A DNA stretch of 22,782 bases from JAYWGN01 sp043778255 (GTDB lineage: Bacteria; Bacteroidota; Bacteroidia; Chitinophagales; Chitinophagaceae), in the NCBI GenBank assembly GCA_043778255.1, contig JAYWGN010000045.1, forward strand, positions 1-22,782. The letters are read 5' to 3'. The position numbers were made by a program, and so were the translations under genes. Numbering within the stretch: position 1 is the stretch's first letter; each line of letters begins with the position of its first letter. Under the pieces are notes generated by a model. That model did no database searches. It was not told the DNA's origin and was given only the letters and a program-made list of their open reading frames with translations. Positions 14,838 to 22,605 of this stretch are shown here, one piece after another.

Positions 14838-14970
14838 AGTTAACAAAAATAGCCTTTTTTGGAGTTCCTAATATATAAGTTTTGTTTGGTGAAATGCATT
14901 TGCCAAAATTATAATTTACTAAGGTATTTAGCCAATGCTTCGCATTGCTAAAAATGTTACTATCACTCAT
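14791..14970 (-). CDS. Doubtful small ORF upstream of the prenyltransferase
   Basis: A 59-residue frame begins with MSDSNIF and ends TIGTMA. An in-frame upstream ATG at 15117 would lengthen it to 108 residues but overlap the start of mreB. It fills most of the 257-bp gap between divergent ubiA and mreB and overlaps the ubiA start in another frame. Its composition (GTPKKAIFVNYDDEIKSIF) is not obviously junk, but I recognise no family. It could be a small real gene, a decayed remnant or chance. Confidence 0.2.
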   Translation of the reverse strand: MSDSNIFSNAKHWLNTLVNYNFGKCISPNKTYILGTPKKAIFVNYDDEIKSIFTIGTMA

Positions 14971-15033
14971 TTTGAAGCTATTTTGGTAATTAACATTTAT
15001 TTTTGAAAAACCTGTATAAATAAAGGATTTGCT

Positions 15034-15065
15034 TTTGTAAATACCATTTATTTGTACCACCTTTG
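15034..15065 (+). promoter_or_regulatory. Candidate promoter of the mre cluster
   Basis: TTTG (15034-15037), 20 bases, then CACCTTTG (15058-15065), one mismatch to TAnnTTTG. The spacing equals that of the promoter at 9733-9764. It would give a leader of about 30 bases before mreB. Confidence 0.4.
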
Positions 15066-15103
15066 TAGTATTACAATAAAACTTTTTATTCTCCACTATA
15101 CAC

Positions 15104-16129
15104 ATGGGACTTTTCAACTTTTTTACTCAAGAAATTGCCATAGACCTTGGCACAGCTAACACCTTAATAATACATAACGAAGAAGTAGTAGTAAACGAAC
15201 CTTCTATTGTAGCATTGGATAGAAATAATCCGAAAACAGTATTGGCTGTTGGTAAAAAAGCATTGATGATGCACGAAAAAACACACGAAAGTATAAAAAC
15301 AGTTCGTCCGTTAAAAGATGGCGTAATTGCCGACTTTAGTGCAGCCGAAATAATGATTAGGGAAATGATAAAAATGATTTACCCTAAAAAAAGATTATTT
15401 AGCCCAGGTTGGCGTATGATGATTTGCATACCAAGTAGCATAACCGAAGTAGAAAAAAGAGCCGTACAGGACAGTGCCGAACAAGCAGGTGCTAAAGAAG
15501 TATATTTAATACACGAACCTATGGCAGCAGCTTTGGGTATTGGTATAGATGTGGAAGAACCCGTAGGTAATATGATTGTTGATATTGGTGGTGGTACTAC
15601 TGGCATTACAGTAATTGCCCTTGCTGGTATAGTATGCGACCAAAGTATTAGAATAGCCGGCGACGAATTTACAGCCGATATTATGGAGTCACTAAGGCGT
15701 TACCATAGTTTGCTTATAGGTGAACGTACAGCTGAGCAAATAAAAATACAAGTAGGTGCAGCTATGAAAGACCTGGAAAACCCGCCAGATGATATACCCG
15801 TAAACGGACGTGATTTGGTAACAGGTATTCCAAAACAAATAATGGTAAGCTTTACCGAAGTAGCCGAGGCTTTGGACAAATCAATATTTAAAATAGAAGA
15901 AGCCATACTAAAAGCATTAGAAACTACACCACCCGAACTTGCCTCCGATATATACCGCCGTGGCATATACATAACTGGTGGTGGTGCATTATTACGTGGG
16001 CTCGATAAGCGACTGAGTAACAAAATAAAATTACCGGTACACGTAGCCGACGATCCACTTAAAAGTGTAGTACGTGGTACGGGCATTGCTTTAAAACATT
16101 ATGACCGTTACCCTTTTGTGATTAGATAA
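15104..16129 (+). CDS. mreB: Rod shape-determining protein MreB
   Basis: This 341-residue bacterial actin polymerises under the inner membrane and organises lateral wall synthesis. Actin-fold nucleotide motifs are present: DLGTANT (14-20, phosphate 1), HEPMAAA (137-143), DIGGGTT (160-166, phosphate 2) and TGGGALL (291-297, adenosine). The N-terminal MGLFNFF is amphipathic, as in membrane-binding MreBs. It is the first gene of the elongasome cluster, 42 bases ahead of mreC, and has a candidate promoter at 15034-15065. Confidence 0.97.
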   Translation: MGLFNFFTQEIAIDLGTANTLIIHNEEVVVNEPSIVALDRNNPKTVLAVGKKALMMHEKTHESIKTVRPLKDGVIADFSAAEIMIREMIKMIYPKKRLFSPGWRMMICIPSSITEVEKRAVQDSAEQAGAKEVYLIHEPMAAALGIGIDVEEPVGNMIVDIGGGTTGITVIALAGIVCDQSIRIAGDEFTADIMESLRRYHSLLIGERTAEQIKIQVGAAMKDLENPPDDIPVNGRDLVTGIPKQIMVSFTEVAEALDKSIFKIEEAILKALETTPPELASDIYRRGIYITGGGALLRGLDKRLSNKIKLPVHVADDPLKSVVRGTGIALKHYDRYPFVIR

Positions 16130-16159
16130 AAAAAATTTGCTAACCAATTATCATCCAGT

Positions 16160-16165
16160 AGGAGA
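16160..16165 (+). promoter_or_regulatory. Shine-Dalgarno site of mreC
   Basis: AGGAGA lies six bases before the mreC ATG. Clear SD sequences are uncommon in Bacteroidota, so this one supports the chosen start. Confidence 0.6.
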
Positions 16166-16171
16166 TAAACC

Positions 16172-17059
16172 ATGAGGAATATATTTCTCTTTGTTAAAAG
16201 ATTTTCCACCTTTTTTATTTTTTTGATACTGCAAATATTTTGTTTGTACATTGTATTTCAATACAACAAATACCATAATGCCATAGGTATGACAATGGCT
16301 AGCAACGTTACAGGAAAAATAAACGAAAAGTACAGTAAAATAAACCTGTTTTTTGATGCTAAAAAGAATGTGGATTCTCTGCTAGTACGAAATGCCGAAT
16401 TGCTTAACCAACAAACTCCTAACCTTGCTATAATTGATACATCGGTACACGAAGTAGCCGATTATATAGTATTAGATACCTTAGGCAACACCAAAAAAAT
16501 AGTACAATATATATACAGACCAGCTACTGTAATATATAATAATACTACCAACGACGACTTAAAAAATTATATGCTCCTTAACCGTGGTACTGCCAATGGT
16601 ATAGCAAAAGATATGGCAGTGTTAGGTGCCGAAAGTAATGCCGTAATTGGAAAAATAATATATGCAGATGCTCAGTATGCCGTAGTTATGACGTTGCTAC
16701 ACACCCAATCCATACTATCGGCAAAGCTTAAAAATACTGGTGAAAATGGCTCTATTACTTGGGATGGTGGCAATAGTAGAACCGTTATACTCAAAAAAAT
16801 TCCAAGTTCGGTTGCCTTAAAAGTTGGGGATAGTATAGTAACCAACAACGGTACAGATATATACCCCGAAAATTTATTAATTGGTACAATTGCCAGTTTT
16901 AAAGACGATAAGGCAAATGGTAATTATATAATAAAAGTAAAAACCAAGGCCAACTTTAACCAAATAAATTATGTACAAATTATAGAAAATATAAAGCAAA
17001 AAGAAACTAGGACTGCCCTTGAAAATGCAAAAAAGGTTGTAAATAATACACTTAAATGA
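16172..17059 (+). CDS. mreC: Rod shape-determining protein MreC
   Basis: This 295-residue bitopic inner-membrane protein has one TM helix (about 12-30), a periplasmic coiled-coil stretch (about 50-80, KINEKYSKINLFFDAKKN region) and a beta-rich MreC domain to about residue 275. Recognisable MreC features are the LNRGTANGIAKDMAVLG block and the later KVGDSIVTNNGTDIYPENLLIG block. Known role: it activates PBP2 and links it to MreB/MreD. The C-terminus is a short charged tail. It is followed by mreD in an ATGA overlap (17056-17059), so the two are translationally coupled. Confidence 0.94.
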   Translation: MRNIFLFVKRFSTFFIFLILQIFCLYIVFQYNKYHNAIGMTMASNVTGKINEKYSKINLFFDAKKNVDSLLVRNAELLNQQTPNLAIIDTSVHEVADYIVLDTLGNTKKIVQYIYRPATVIYNNTTNDDLKNYMLLNRGTANGIAKDMAVLGAESNAVIGKIIYADAQYAVVMTLLHTQSILSAKLKNTGENGSITWDGGNSRTVILKKIPSSVALKVGDSIVTNNGTDIYPENLLIGTIASFKDDKANGNYIIKVKTKANFNQINYVQIIENIKQKETRTALENAKKVVNNTLK

Positions 17060-17586
17060 ACCCAAATATAAAATATATAATAAGAGCAATATTGCTTATA
17101 CTAGTACAATATATATTGAGTAGTATGTTGCCTTTGGGTGGTTATATTACACCTTATATTTATTATGCTTTTGTATTGTGGTTGCCCTTTAATATTGGTA
17201 AAAATTGGTTGCTACTTGTGGCTGCTGCTTATGGATTATTTATAGGTTACCTTACACTTATGCCTGGGCTCAATGCAGCGGCTTGTGTGCTTATAGCCTA
17301 CTTACGCCCATTTATATTAAGCCTATTATTACCCAAAGAGGCTAACCAAATGAACTACCAAGAACCTTCAATTACTAGTATGGGTTTTACTAGCTATTCC
17401 ATCTATATTATTATACTTACATTAGTACACCATTGCTTTTTGTTTTTTCTACAATTGTTATCAGTAGGGCATTTTGGTTATTTTTTTGTAAAAATAATAT
17501 TAAGTACATTAATAAGTTTATTACTATTAGCCATTACCGAAATTATATTTGTACGAGCTAAAAAAACAAGAGCCTCACTTAATTAA
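17056..17586 (+). CDS. mreD: Rod shape-determining protein MreD
   Basis: This 176-residue polytopic membrane protein has about five hydrophobic segments (roughly 8-24, 30-44, 50-70, 74-94 and 112-162). Primary sequence is poorly conserved in this family; the call rests on size, topology and position between mreC and pbp2. The start codon overlaps the mreC stop (ATGA). The stop lies 24 bases before pbp2. Confidence 0.88.
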   Translation: MNPNIKYIIRAILLILVQYILSSMLPLGGYITPYIYYAFVLWLPFNIGKNWLLLVAAAYGLFIGYLTLMPGLNAAACVLIAYLRPFILSLLLPKEANQMNYQEPSITSMGFTSYSIYIIILTLVHHCFLFFLQLLSVGHFGYFFVKIILSTLISLLLLAITEIIFVRAKKTRASLN

Positions 17587-17610
17587 AACCACCGTTTATT
17601 ACCCATTACC

Positions 17611-19722
17611 ATGTCAGTATTTAACCAATCTCGTAGTACTATTATAAGGCTCATATTTGTAGGAGCTTTTGCTTTACTTATATTTAGGTTATTTCAATTA
17701 CAGGTAATTGGAGGTGATTTTTCGCAATTAGCCGATGATAATGCCTACCTCAAAAAAGTAGTGTGGCCCGAAAGAGGCTTGTTTATAGACCGTAACGGAG
17801 TGGCTATGGTTAAAAATGTATTGGTATATGACTTGCAAGTAACACCAAGCCAAATTAAGGGTATGGATACGGCAACATTTTGCAGAATAATGGATATTGA
17901 TACGGCTACATTTCACAAACGAATAGACGAATGTAGAAAAAAAGGTGGCATTACTAAACCCTCCATATTTGAACCCTTATTACCTTACGAAAGGCAAGCC
18001 AAAATTGAAGAAAAAATGTATGCCTTTCCAGGTTTTGATTTGGTACAACGTACCGAAAGAACCTATCCGTTTAATGTTGGTGGCAATGTGTTTGGCTACC
18101 TTAACGAAGTAGATACAGCCATGATTAGAAAGTCGCCTTACTTACGAAGTGGCGACCAAGCAGGTATTATTGGGTTGGAACGGTACTACGACCGTACCTT
18201 ACGTGGCGAAAGAGGAGTAGAAGTATTTATAAGAGATAGCAAACAAAAAATAGTAGATAAATATAAGGATGGTAAGTACGATACTTTGCCTGTAGCAGGG
18301 CGAAATTTGAAAACTTATATGGATATAGAATTGCAACAACTTGCCGAAAAGTTGATGGCCAATAAATTAGGAGCAGCAGTAGCTATTGACCCTAAAACTG
18401 GTGGTATATTAGCTATGGCAAGTGGCCCAACATTTGACCCAAACTTACTTACAGGGCAAAATAAAAGAAAAAATATTGGTTACCTCTTAACCGACCCTAC
18501 TGGTCCATTATTTAACTTTGCTATTAAAGGTCAGTATCCGCCAGGTTCTACATTTAAGCCGCTAGGCGGCTTGGTAGCGTTAGATGAAGGTGTGCTTACA
18601 CCCGGCTCAGTAGTGGGCTGCCCAGGTGGTTATAACAGTTGTGGTAAGCATGTGGCTTGCCATGGTGGTGGTGGTAGCCTTGAGGCTGGTATGGCTCATA
18701 GTTGCAATAGTTATTTTATTACAGCATTTCGTAAAGCATTGGATAACCCTGCTTATGGTAGCACTCAAGCTGGTTATGTAAAGTGGCGGGAGTATATGAC
18801 ATCGTTTGGCTTAGGGCATAAGTTAGATGTGGATATACCCGGCGAAATGAGAGGTAATATACCCGACACAGCTAAGCTAAATAAAAGTATAGGTAGCACC
18901 AATTGGAACAGCTGTGCACTTATGACAATGGGTATTGGGCAAGATAGGATGTTGGCCACACCCTTGCAAATGGCTAATGCAATGTGCATAATTGCTAACA
19001 AAGGGTACTACTATATACCACACTTTATTGATAGCATACAAGGCGAAACCAAGGAGGATACAATGCTTAACAAGTACCGAAAAAAACATGTAACCGTTAA
19101 TATACCAGATAGTACCTACAATGCCATATACGATGGTATGGAGGCAGTAATAACTGGTGGTACTGCCCGTAGATGGGTAATACCTGGCATTACTATGTGT
19201 GGCAAAACGGGTACTGCCGAAAATTACCGTAATGGCAAAAAGCAAGAGGAGCATAGTTGGTTTGTGTGCTTTGCACCAAAAGAAAACCCCACAATAGCCA
19301 TTGCTGTAATAGTACAAAATGCAGGACAAGGTGCCCAGTTTGCTGCACCAATTGCTAGCCTTATGGTGGAGCAATATTTGAATGATTCTATTAGTAAAAA
19401 AAGAAAACCATTTGTGGATCAATTTGCCAATAAAAAAATAATACCACCTTATATAAAAGAAGAAAAACGAATACAGGATAGTACCATTGCTTATGACAAA
19501 TTTGAAGAGTCGGGTGATAGTAGCTTTATAGCAGCTTATTTGCCACCGCCACCACCACCTGTAATTATAATTAATAAAGACAGTGTGGCTAAAGCCGAAA
19601 AATTAAAACTTGAAAAGGTAGCTGCCCAGCAAAAAAAAGATGCCGATAAAAAAGCTACCAACAACACCATAAAGGAAACAGGAATACTGCCCAATAAAAA
19701 AGATAGTGTGAAGAGGAGGTGA
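17611..19722 (+). CDS. mrdA: Penicillin-binding protein 2 (elongation transpeptidase)
   Basis: This 703-residue class B PBP cross-links peptidoglycan during elongation. One N-terminal TM helix (about 8-27) anchors it, followed by the PBP dimerisation domain (about 45-230, with the LFIDRNG segment near 53). The transpeptidase domain carries S313-T-F-K316 (PPGSTFKPL), S364-C-N366 and K532-T-G534. After residue 644 comes six prolines (645-650) and a Lys/Ala-rich tail of about 53 residues, extending beyond the usual domain and probably disordered in the periplasm. The last codons and stop spell AGGAGGTGA, a perfect Shine-Dalgarno sequence, with no proper start codon following. It is the fourth gene of the mre cluster. 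Confidence 0.96.
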   Translation: MSVFNQSRSTIIRLIFVGAFALLIFRLFQLQVIGGDFSQLADDNAYLKKVVWPERGLFIDRNGVAMVKNVLVYDLQVTPSQIKGMDTATFCRIMDIDTATFHKRIDECRKKGGITKPSIFEPLLPYERQAKIEEKMYAFPGFDLVQRTERTYPFNVGGNVFGYLNEVDTAMIRKSPYLRSGDQAGIIGLERYYDRTLRGERGVEVFIRDSKQKIVDKYKDGKYDTLPVAGRNLKTYMDIELQQLAEKLMANKLGAAVAIDPKTGGILAMASGPTFDPNLLTGQNKRKNIGYLLTDPTGPLFNFAIKGQYPPGSTFKPLGGLVALDEGVLTPGSVVGCPGGYNSCGKHVACHGGGGSLEAGMAHSCNSYFITAFRKALDNPAYGSTQAGYVKWREYMTSFGLGHKLDVDIPGEMRGNIPDTAKLNKSIGSTNWNSCALMTMGIGQDRMLATPLQMANAMCIIANKGYYYIPHFIDSIQGETKEDTMLNKYRKKHVTVNIPDSTYNAIYDGMEAVITGGTARRWVIPGITMCGKTGTAENYRNGKKQEEHSWFVCFAPKENPTIAIAVIVQNAGQGAQFAAPIASLMVEQYLNDSISKKRKPFVDQFANKKIIPPYIKEEKRIQDSTIAYDKFEESGDSSFIAAYLPPPPPPVIIINKDSVAKAEKLKLEKVAAQQKKDADKKATNNTIKETGILPNKKDSVKRR
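19714..19722 (+). promoter_or_regulatory. Stranded Shine-Dalgarno sequence at the pbp2 stop codon
   Basis: AGGAGGTGA is fully complementary to the usual 16S rRNA 3' end. The next ATG (19734) opens a frame of only four codons. The sequence may be the original ribosome site of rodA, now 554 bases from its gene. Confidence 0.4.
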
Positions 19723-19743
19723 TTAGATAATTAATGCAATTAA

Positions 19744-20220
19744 TTTGATAATATGATAATGTGCTGATGTGCTAATTAAAATGTAAAATGTAAAATGTAA
19801 AATGAAGAATGTAAAATGTAAAATGAAGAATGTAAAATGTAAAATGTAAAAAGAAGAATTTAAAATGGAAAACTCAGCGAAAACTTTGCGAAACTCGGCG
19901 AAAACTCAGCGAAACTCAGCGAAAACTCAGCGAAACTCAGCGAAACTCAGCGAAACTCAGCGTAACTCAGCGAAAACTCAGCGTAACTCTGCGATACAAT
20001 AATTTGATAATATGATAATATGATAATGTGCTAATGAAAATGTAAAATGTAAAATGGAGAATTTAAAATGGAAAACTCAGCGAAAACTTTGCGAAACTCA
20101 GCGAAAACTCAGCGTAACTCAGCGATACCGTAATTTGATGATATGATAATATGATAATGTGCTAATTAAAATGTAAAATGGAGAATTTAAAATGGAAAAC
20201 TCAGCGAAACTCTGTGATAC
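19744..20220. repeat. Three-copy mosaic repeat block between pbp2 and rodA
   Basis: Each copy has the same module order: 8-mers (GATAATAT, GATAATGT, GCTAAT), 7-mers (GTAAAAT, GAAGAAT), 10/11-mers (AAACTCAGCG, AAAACTCAGCG), then GATAC. Copy 1 spans 19744-19997 with twelve 10/11-mers (19870-19993). Copy 2 spans 19998-20128 with five. Copy 3 spans 20129-20220 with two. Copies 2 and 3 are almost identical over about 85 bases except for one missing 7-mer, so one was recently duplicated. No coding frame is present. The block is flanked by direct AGGTGAT repeats at 19717-19723 and 20264-20270. Confidence 0.92.
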
Positions 20221-20276
20221 TAAAATACAAACCAAAAATATTTTTAGCGAAGCAAAAAAAATTAGGTGATAAATAA

Positions 20277-21611
20277 ATGAACAAACAAACTAACTTAGGG
20301 AAAGGCGTTGATTGGTCGTTAATTGGTATATATATTATACTGGTAAGCATTGGTTTGCTCAGCATATTTGCAGTACAATACCGCGAAACAGATAATATAA
20401 GCACTATACTACTCAAAGGCACACAAGATTATGGTAAGCAAGTAAGGTGGTTAGCCATTTGCCTAGTATTGGCCATACTTATATTACTAACCGATAGCAA
20501 ATTTTTTACGGCAACTGCCAATATACAATATGGTGTAGGCATACTAGTATTGCTATTAGTATTCCCTTTGCATGCCAGTGTTAAAGGCACTAACTCCATT
20601 ATACGATTGGCAGGGTTTCAATTACAACCAGCCGAACTTTGCAAAGTATTTACTTTGTTAGCATTGGCCAAATATTTATCACAATCAACTACCGATTTTA
20701 AAAAAACTAAAAGCCATATAATAGCAGCTGCCATTACATTGCTACCAGCTATTATAACCGTAGCACAAAGCGAAACAGGTTTGGCATTAGTGTACTTCTC
20801 CTTGTTTTTGGCAATGTACCGTGAGGGTTTGCCCGATAGTTATTTGGTAATAGGCTTTAGCACAGCAGCATTAGTAATAGCAACATTATTAGTAGAAAAA
20901 AACTTGTTGGCATACATACTTATTGGTATAGGCATATTAGCCATATATGTACTAAGAAAACGTATGAAACGAAACCGAAATTTGCTAACTCAAATAATAG
21001 TAGTAGTAGCTATAAGTATTGCTGTACAAAGGTTTGCAGTGCCTTACCTGTTTCAGCAAGTGCTTAAAGGCTACCAAGTAGAACGTATATATAGTGCCCT
21101 AGGTGTTGACAACCCATACAAAGATAAATTAGTACAAATAGACCCTAAAAAAGCAAAAGCTAAAGACGATAAAGATAGCTACAATGTAAAGCAAAGTAAA
21201 ATAGCCATAGGCAGTGGCGGTATAGTAGGCAAAGGTTTTTTAAACAATACCCAAACCCGTTACGACTTTGTGCCAGAGCAACACACCGATTTTATATTTT
21301 GTAGTGTAGCCGAAGGTTTTGGTTTTATAGGCAGCTTAACTTTACTCCTTATTTACATTGTATTATTGTGGCGTATTACAGTAGTAGCGGAGCGGCAACG
21401 AAGCACCTTTAGCCGAGTGTATGCTTATGGTGTGGCAGCCATTATATTTTTTCACATATTTATTAACCTCGCCATGACAATGGGCTTAGCACCCGTAATA
21501 GGCATACCTTTACCTTACATAAGTTATGGTGGTACTAGTTTAATTACATTTACCGTTTTACTATTTATACTCATACGGCTCGATGCCGATAGGCAAATGG
21601 TATTGAGGTAA
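20277..21611 (+). CDS. rodA: RodA, SEDS peptidoglycan glycosyltransferase
   Basis: This 444-residue polytopic membrane enzyme polymerises lipid II into glycan strands as the partner of PBP2. SEDS motifs are present: QPAE (117-120), GTQT-type NNTQTRYDFVPEQHTDFIF with the catalytic-type Asp338, and PLPYISYGGTS (411-421). About ten hydrophobic helices are visible. The large extracytoplasmic loop (about 264-310) carries a Lys/Asp-rich stretch (KKAKAKDDKD). The start is supported by AGGTGA seven bases before the ATG. The gene is separated from pbp2 by 554 bases of repeats, unlike the tight spacing elsewhere in the cluster, so it may depend on read-through or on a promoter inside the repeats. Confidence 0.95.
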   Translation: MNKQTNLGKGVDWSLIGIYIILVSIGLLSIFAVQYRETDNISTILLKGTQDYGKQVRWLAICLVLAILILLTDSKFFTATANIQYGVGILVLLLVFPLHASVKGTNSIIRLAGFQLQPAELCKVFTLLALAKYLSQSTTDFKKTKSHIIAAAITLLPAIITVAQSETGLALVYFSLFLAMYREGLPDSYLVIGFSTAALVIATLLVEKNLLAYILIGIGILAIYVLRKRMKRNRNLLTQIIVVVAISIAVQRFAVPYLFQQVLKGYQVERIYSALGVDNPYKDKLVQIDPKKAKAKDDKDSYNVKQSKIAIGSGGIVGKGFLNNTQTRYDFVPEQHTDFIFCSVAEGFGFIGSLTLLLIYIVLLWRITVVAERQRSTFSRVYAYGVAAIIFFHIFINLAMTMGLAPVIGIPLPYISYGGTSLITFTVLLFILIRLDADRQMVLR

Positions 21612-21680
21612 GAGTTAATTTTAGGTTTTTGATTTTTGATTTATTGGGTTTAAATTTTTAATTGTTTTTTGTTTATTAGT

Positions 21681-21816
21681 TTATCAAATTATCAAATTAT
21701 CAAATTATCATATTATCAAATTATCAAATTATCAAATTAGCACATTAGCACATTATCAAATTATCAAATTAGCACATTATCAAATTATCAAATTAGCATA
21801 TTATCAAATTAGCAAA
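21681..21816. repeat. Perfectly phased 8-bp array, 17 units
   Basis: Seventeen uninterrupted 8-base units follow the pattern TTA[TG]CA[ACT]A: eleven TTATCAAA, three TTAGCACA, and one each of TTATCATA, TTAGCATA and TTAGCAAA. No unit gains or loses a base. Variation is confined to positions 4 and 7. The array lies between rodA and the metallo-hydrolase gene and ends 13 bases before the latter's ATG. Confidence 0.95.
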
Positions 21817-21829
21817 TCACATTCCCCTT

Positions 21830-22573
21830 ATGACCATAATACCACTTAGCGAAGGAGCATTTACCGTAGGTAAGGATAAGCAGTTTGTACCCTTTAACCT
21901 CCAAACCGATAACCTACAACAACGAAGCCTCGGCTCTATATTGGTAGAAATACAACCCTTTGTAGTAATAACAAGTACCGATATAATACTACTCGATACT
22001 GGCCTTGGTTTTAGCAACCCAGATGGCACTTTGCAAATACACCAAAACCTTATTAATAACAACATAAACCCACTCGATGTTACTAAGGTTATAATGAGCC
22101 ATCTCCACAAAGACCACAGCGGCGGCATAAGCCGAGAAGATAAAATATTTAACACCAAAACCTTTAGTTTTCCCAACGCCACACACTATGTAAGTCAGGC
22201 TGAGTTTGACTTTGCAATGCTTACAGGAGCACCAAGTTTTACACCTAACGAGTTTAGTATATTAGCCAATAGCGACAAAGTAATATTTACACCGCCCAAT
22301 GGTACTATTAGTAATAATATAACTTACCAACATACAGGTGCACACTCACCACACCACCAATGTATAACCATAAAAGAGGGTAACGAAACTGTTTTTTTTG
22401 GAGGCGATGTAGCCCCACAACTTACTCAAATGAAAACTAAATTTGTAGCCAAGTACGATTACGACGGTACACTTTGTATGCAGCTACGCCAACAATGGTG
22501 GCAGCAAGGGCAGCAGGAGCATTGGACCTTTTTATTTTATCACGATATTGCCACACCAGTAATTACGCTATAA
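21830..22573 (+). CDS. Metallo-beta-lactamase-fold hydrolase
   Basis: This 247-residue cytosolic protein (no signal peptide) belongs to the MBL superfamily and resembles the AHL-lactonase-like branch. Dinuclear zinc ligands: H91, H93, D95 and H96 in SHLHKDH; H172/H176 in GAHSPHHQ; D193 in FFGGDV; H238 in FYHD. The family consensus GHxPGH reads AHSPHH here, an extra His next to the metal site. The substrate is unknown: a lactone, thioester or other ester is possible, and lactonase activity should not be assumed. It starts 13 bases after a long 8-mer array, and its TAA stop is the first three bases of a 7-mer array. Confidence 0.9.
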   Translation: MTIIPLSEGAFTVGKDKQFVPFNLQTDNLQQRSLGSILVEIQPFVVITSTDIILLDTGLGFSNPDGTLQIHQNLINNNINPLDVTKVIMSHLHKDHSGGISREDKIFNTKTFSFPNATHYVSQAEFDFAMLTGAPSFTPNEFSILANSDKVIFTPPNGTISNNITYQHTGAHSPHHQCITIKEGNETVFFGGDVAPQLTQMKTKFVAKYDYDGTLCMQLRQQWWQQGQQEHWTFLFYHDIATPVITL

Positions 22574-22605
22574 ATTATTAGCTATTAATTATTCATTATT
22601 AATTA
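22571..22605. repeat. 7-bp repeat array starting at the hydrolase stop codon
   Basis: Five 7-base units (TAAATTA, TTAGCTA, TTAATTA, TTCATTA, TTAATTA) begin exactly at the TAA stop. The units match those at the 3' end of maf, where TTAATTA and TTCATTA also occur. Confidence 0.75.

Noticed and set aside
14838..14846. TTG start extending the prenyltransferase by three residues
   Set aside because: ATG codons at 14837 and 14831 give the usual N-terminal length before VRWPN; TTG is less likely.
15700..16086. 128-residue minus-strand frame opposite mreB
   Set aside because: It lies entirely within mreB with no independent support.
19744..20220. CRISPR array
   Set aside because: Units are 7-11 bases and contiguous, with no unique spacers and no cas genes nearby.
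19717..20270. Insertion sequence between pbp2 and rodA
   Set aside because: There is no transposase frame and no terminal inverted repeats; only the short direct repeat fits, so I report it as a repeat block.
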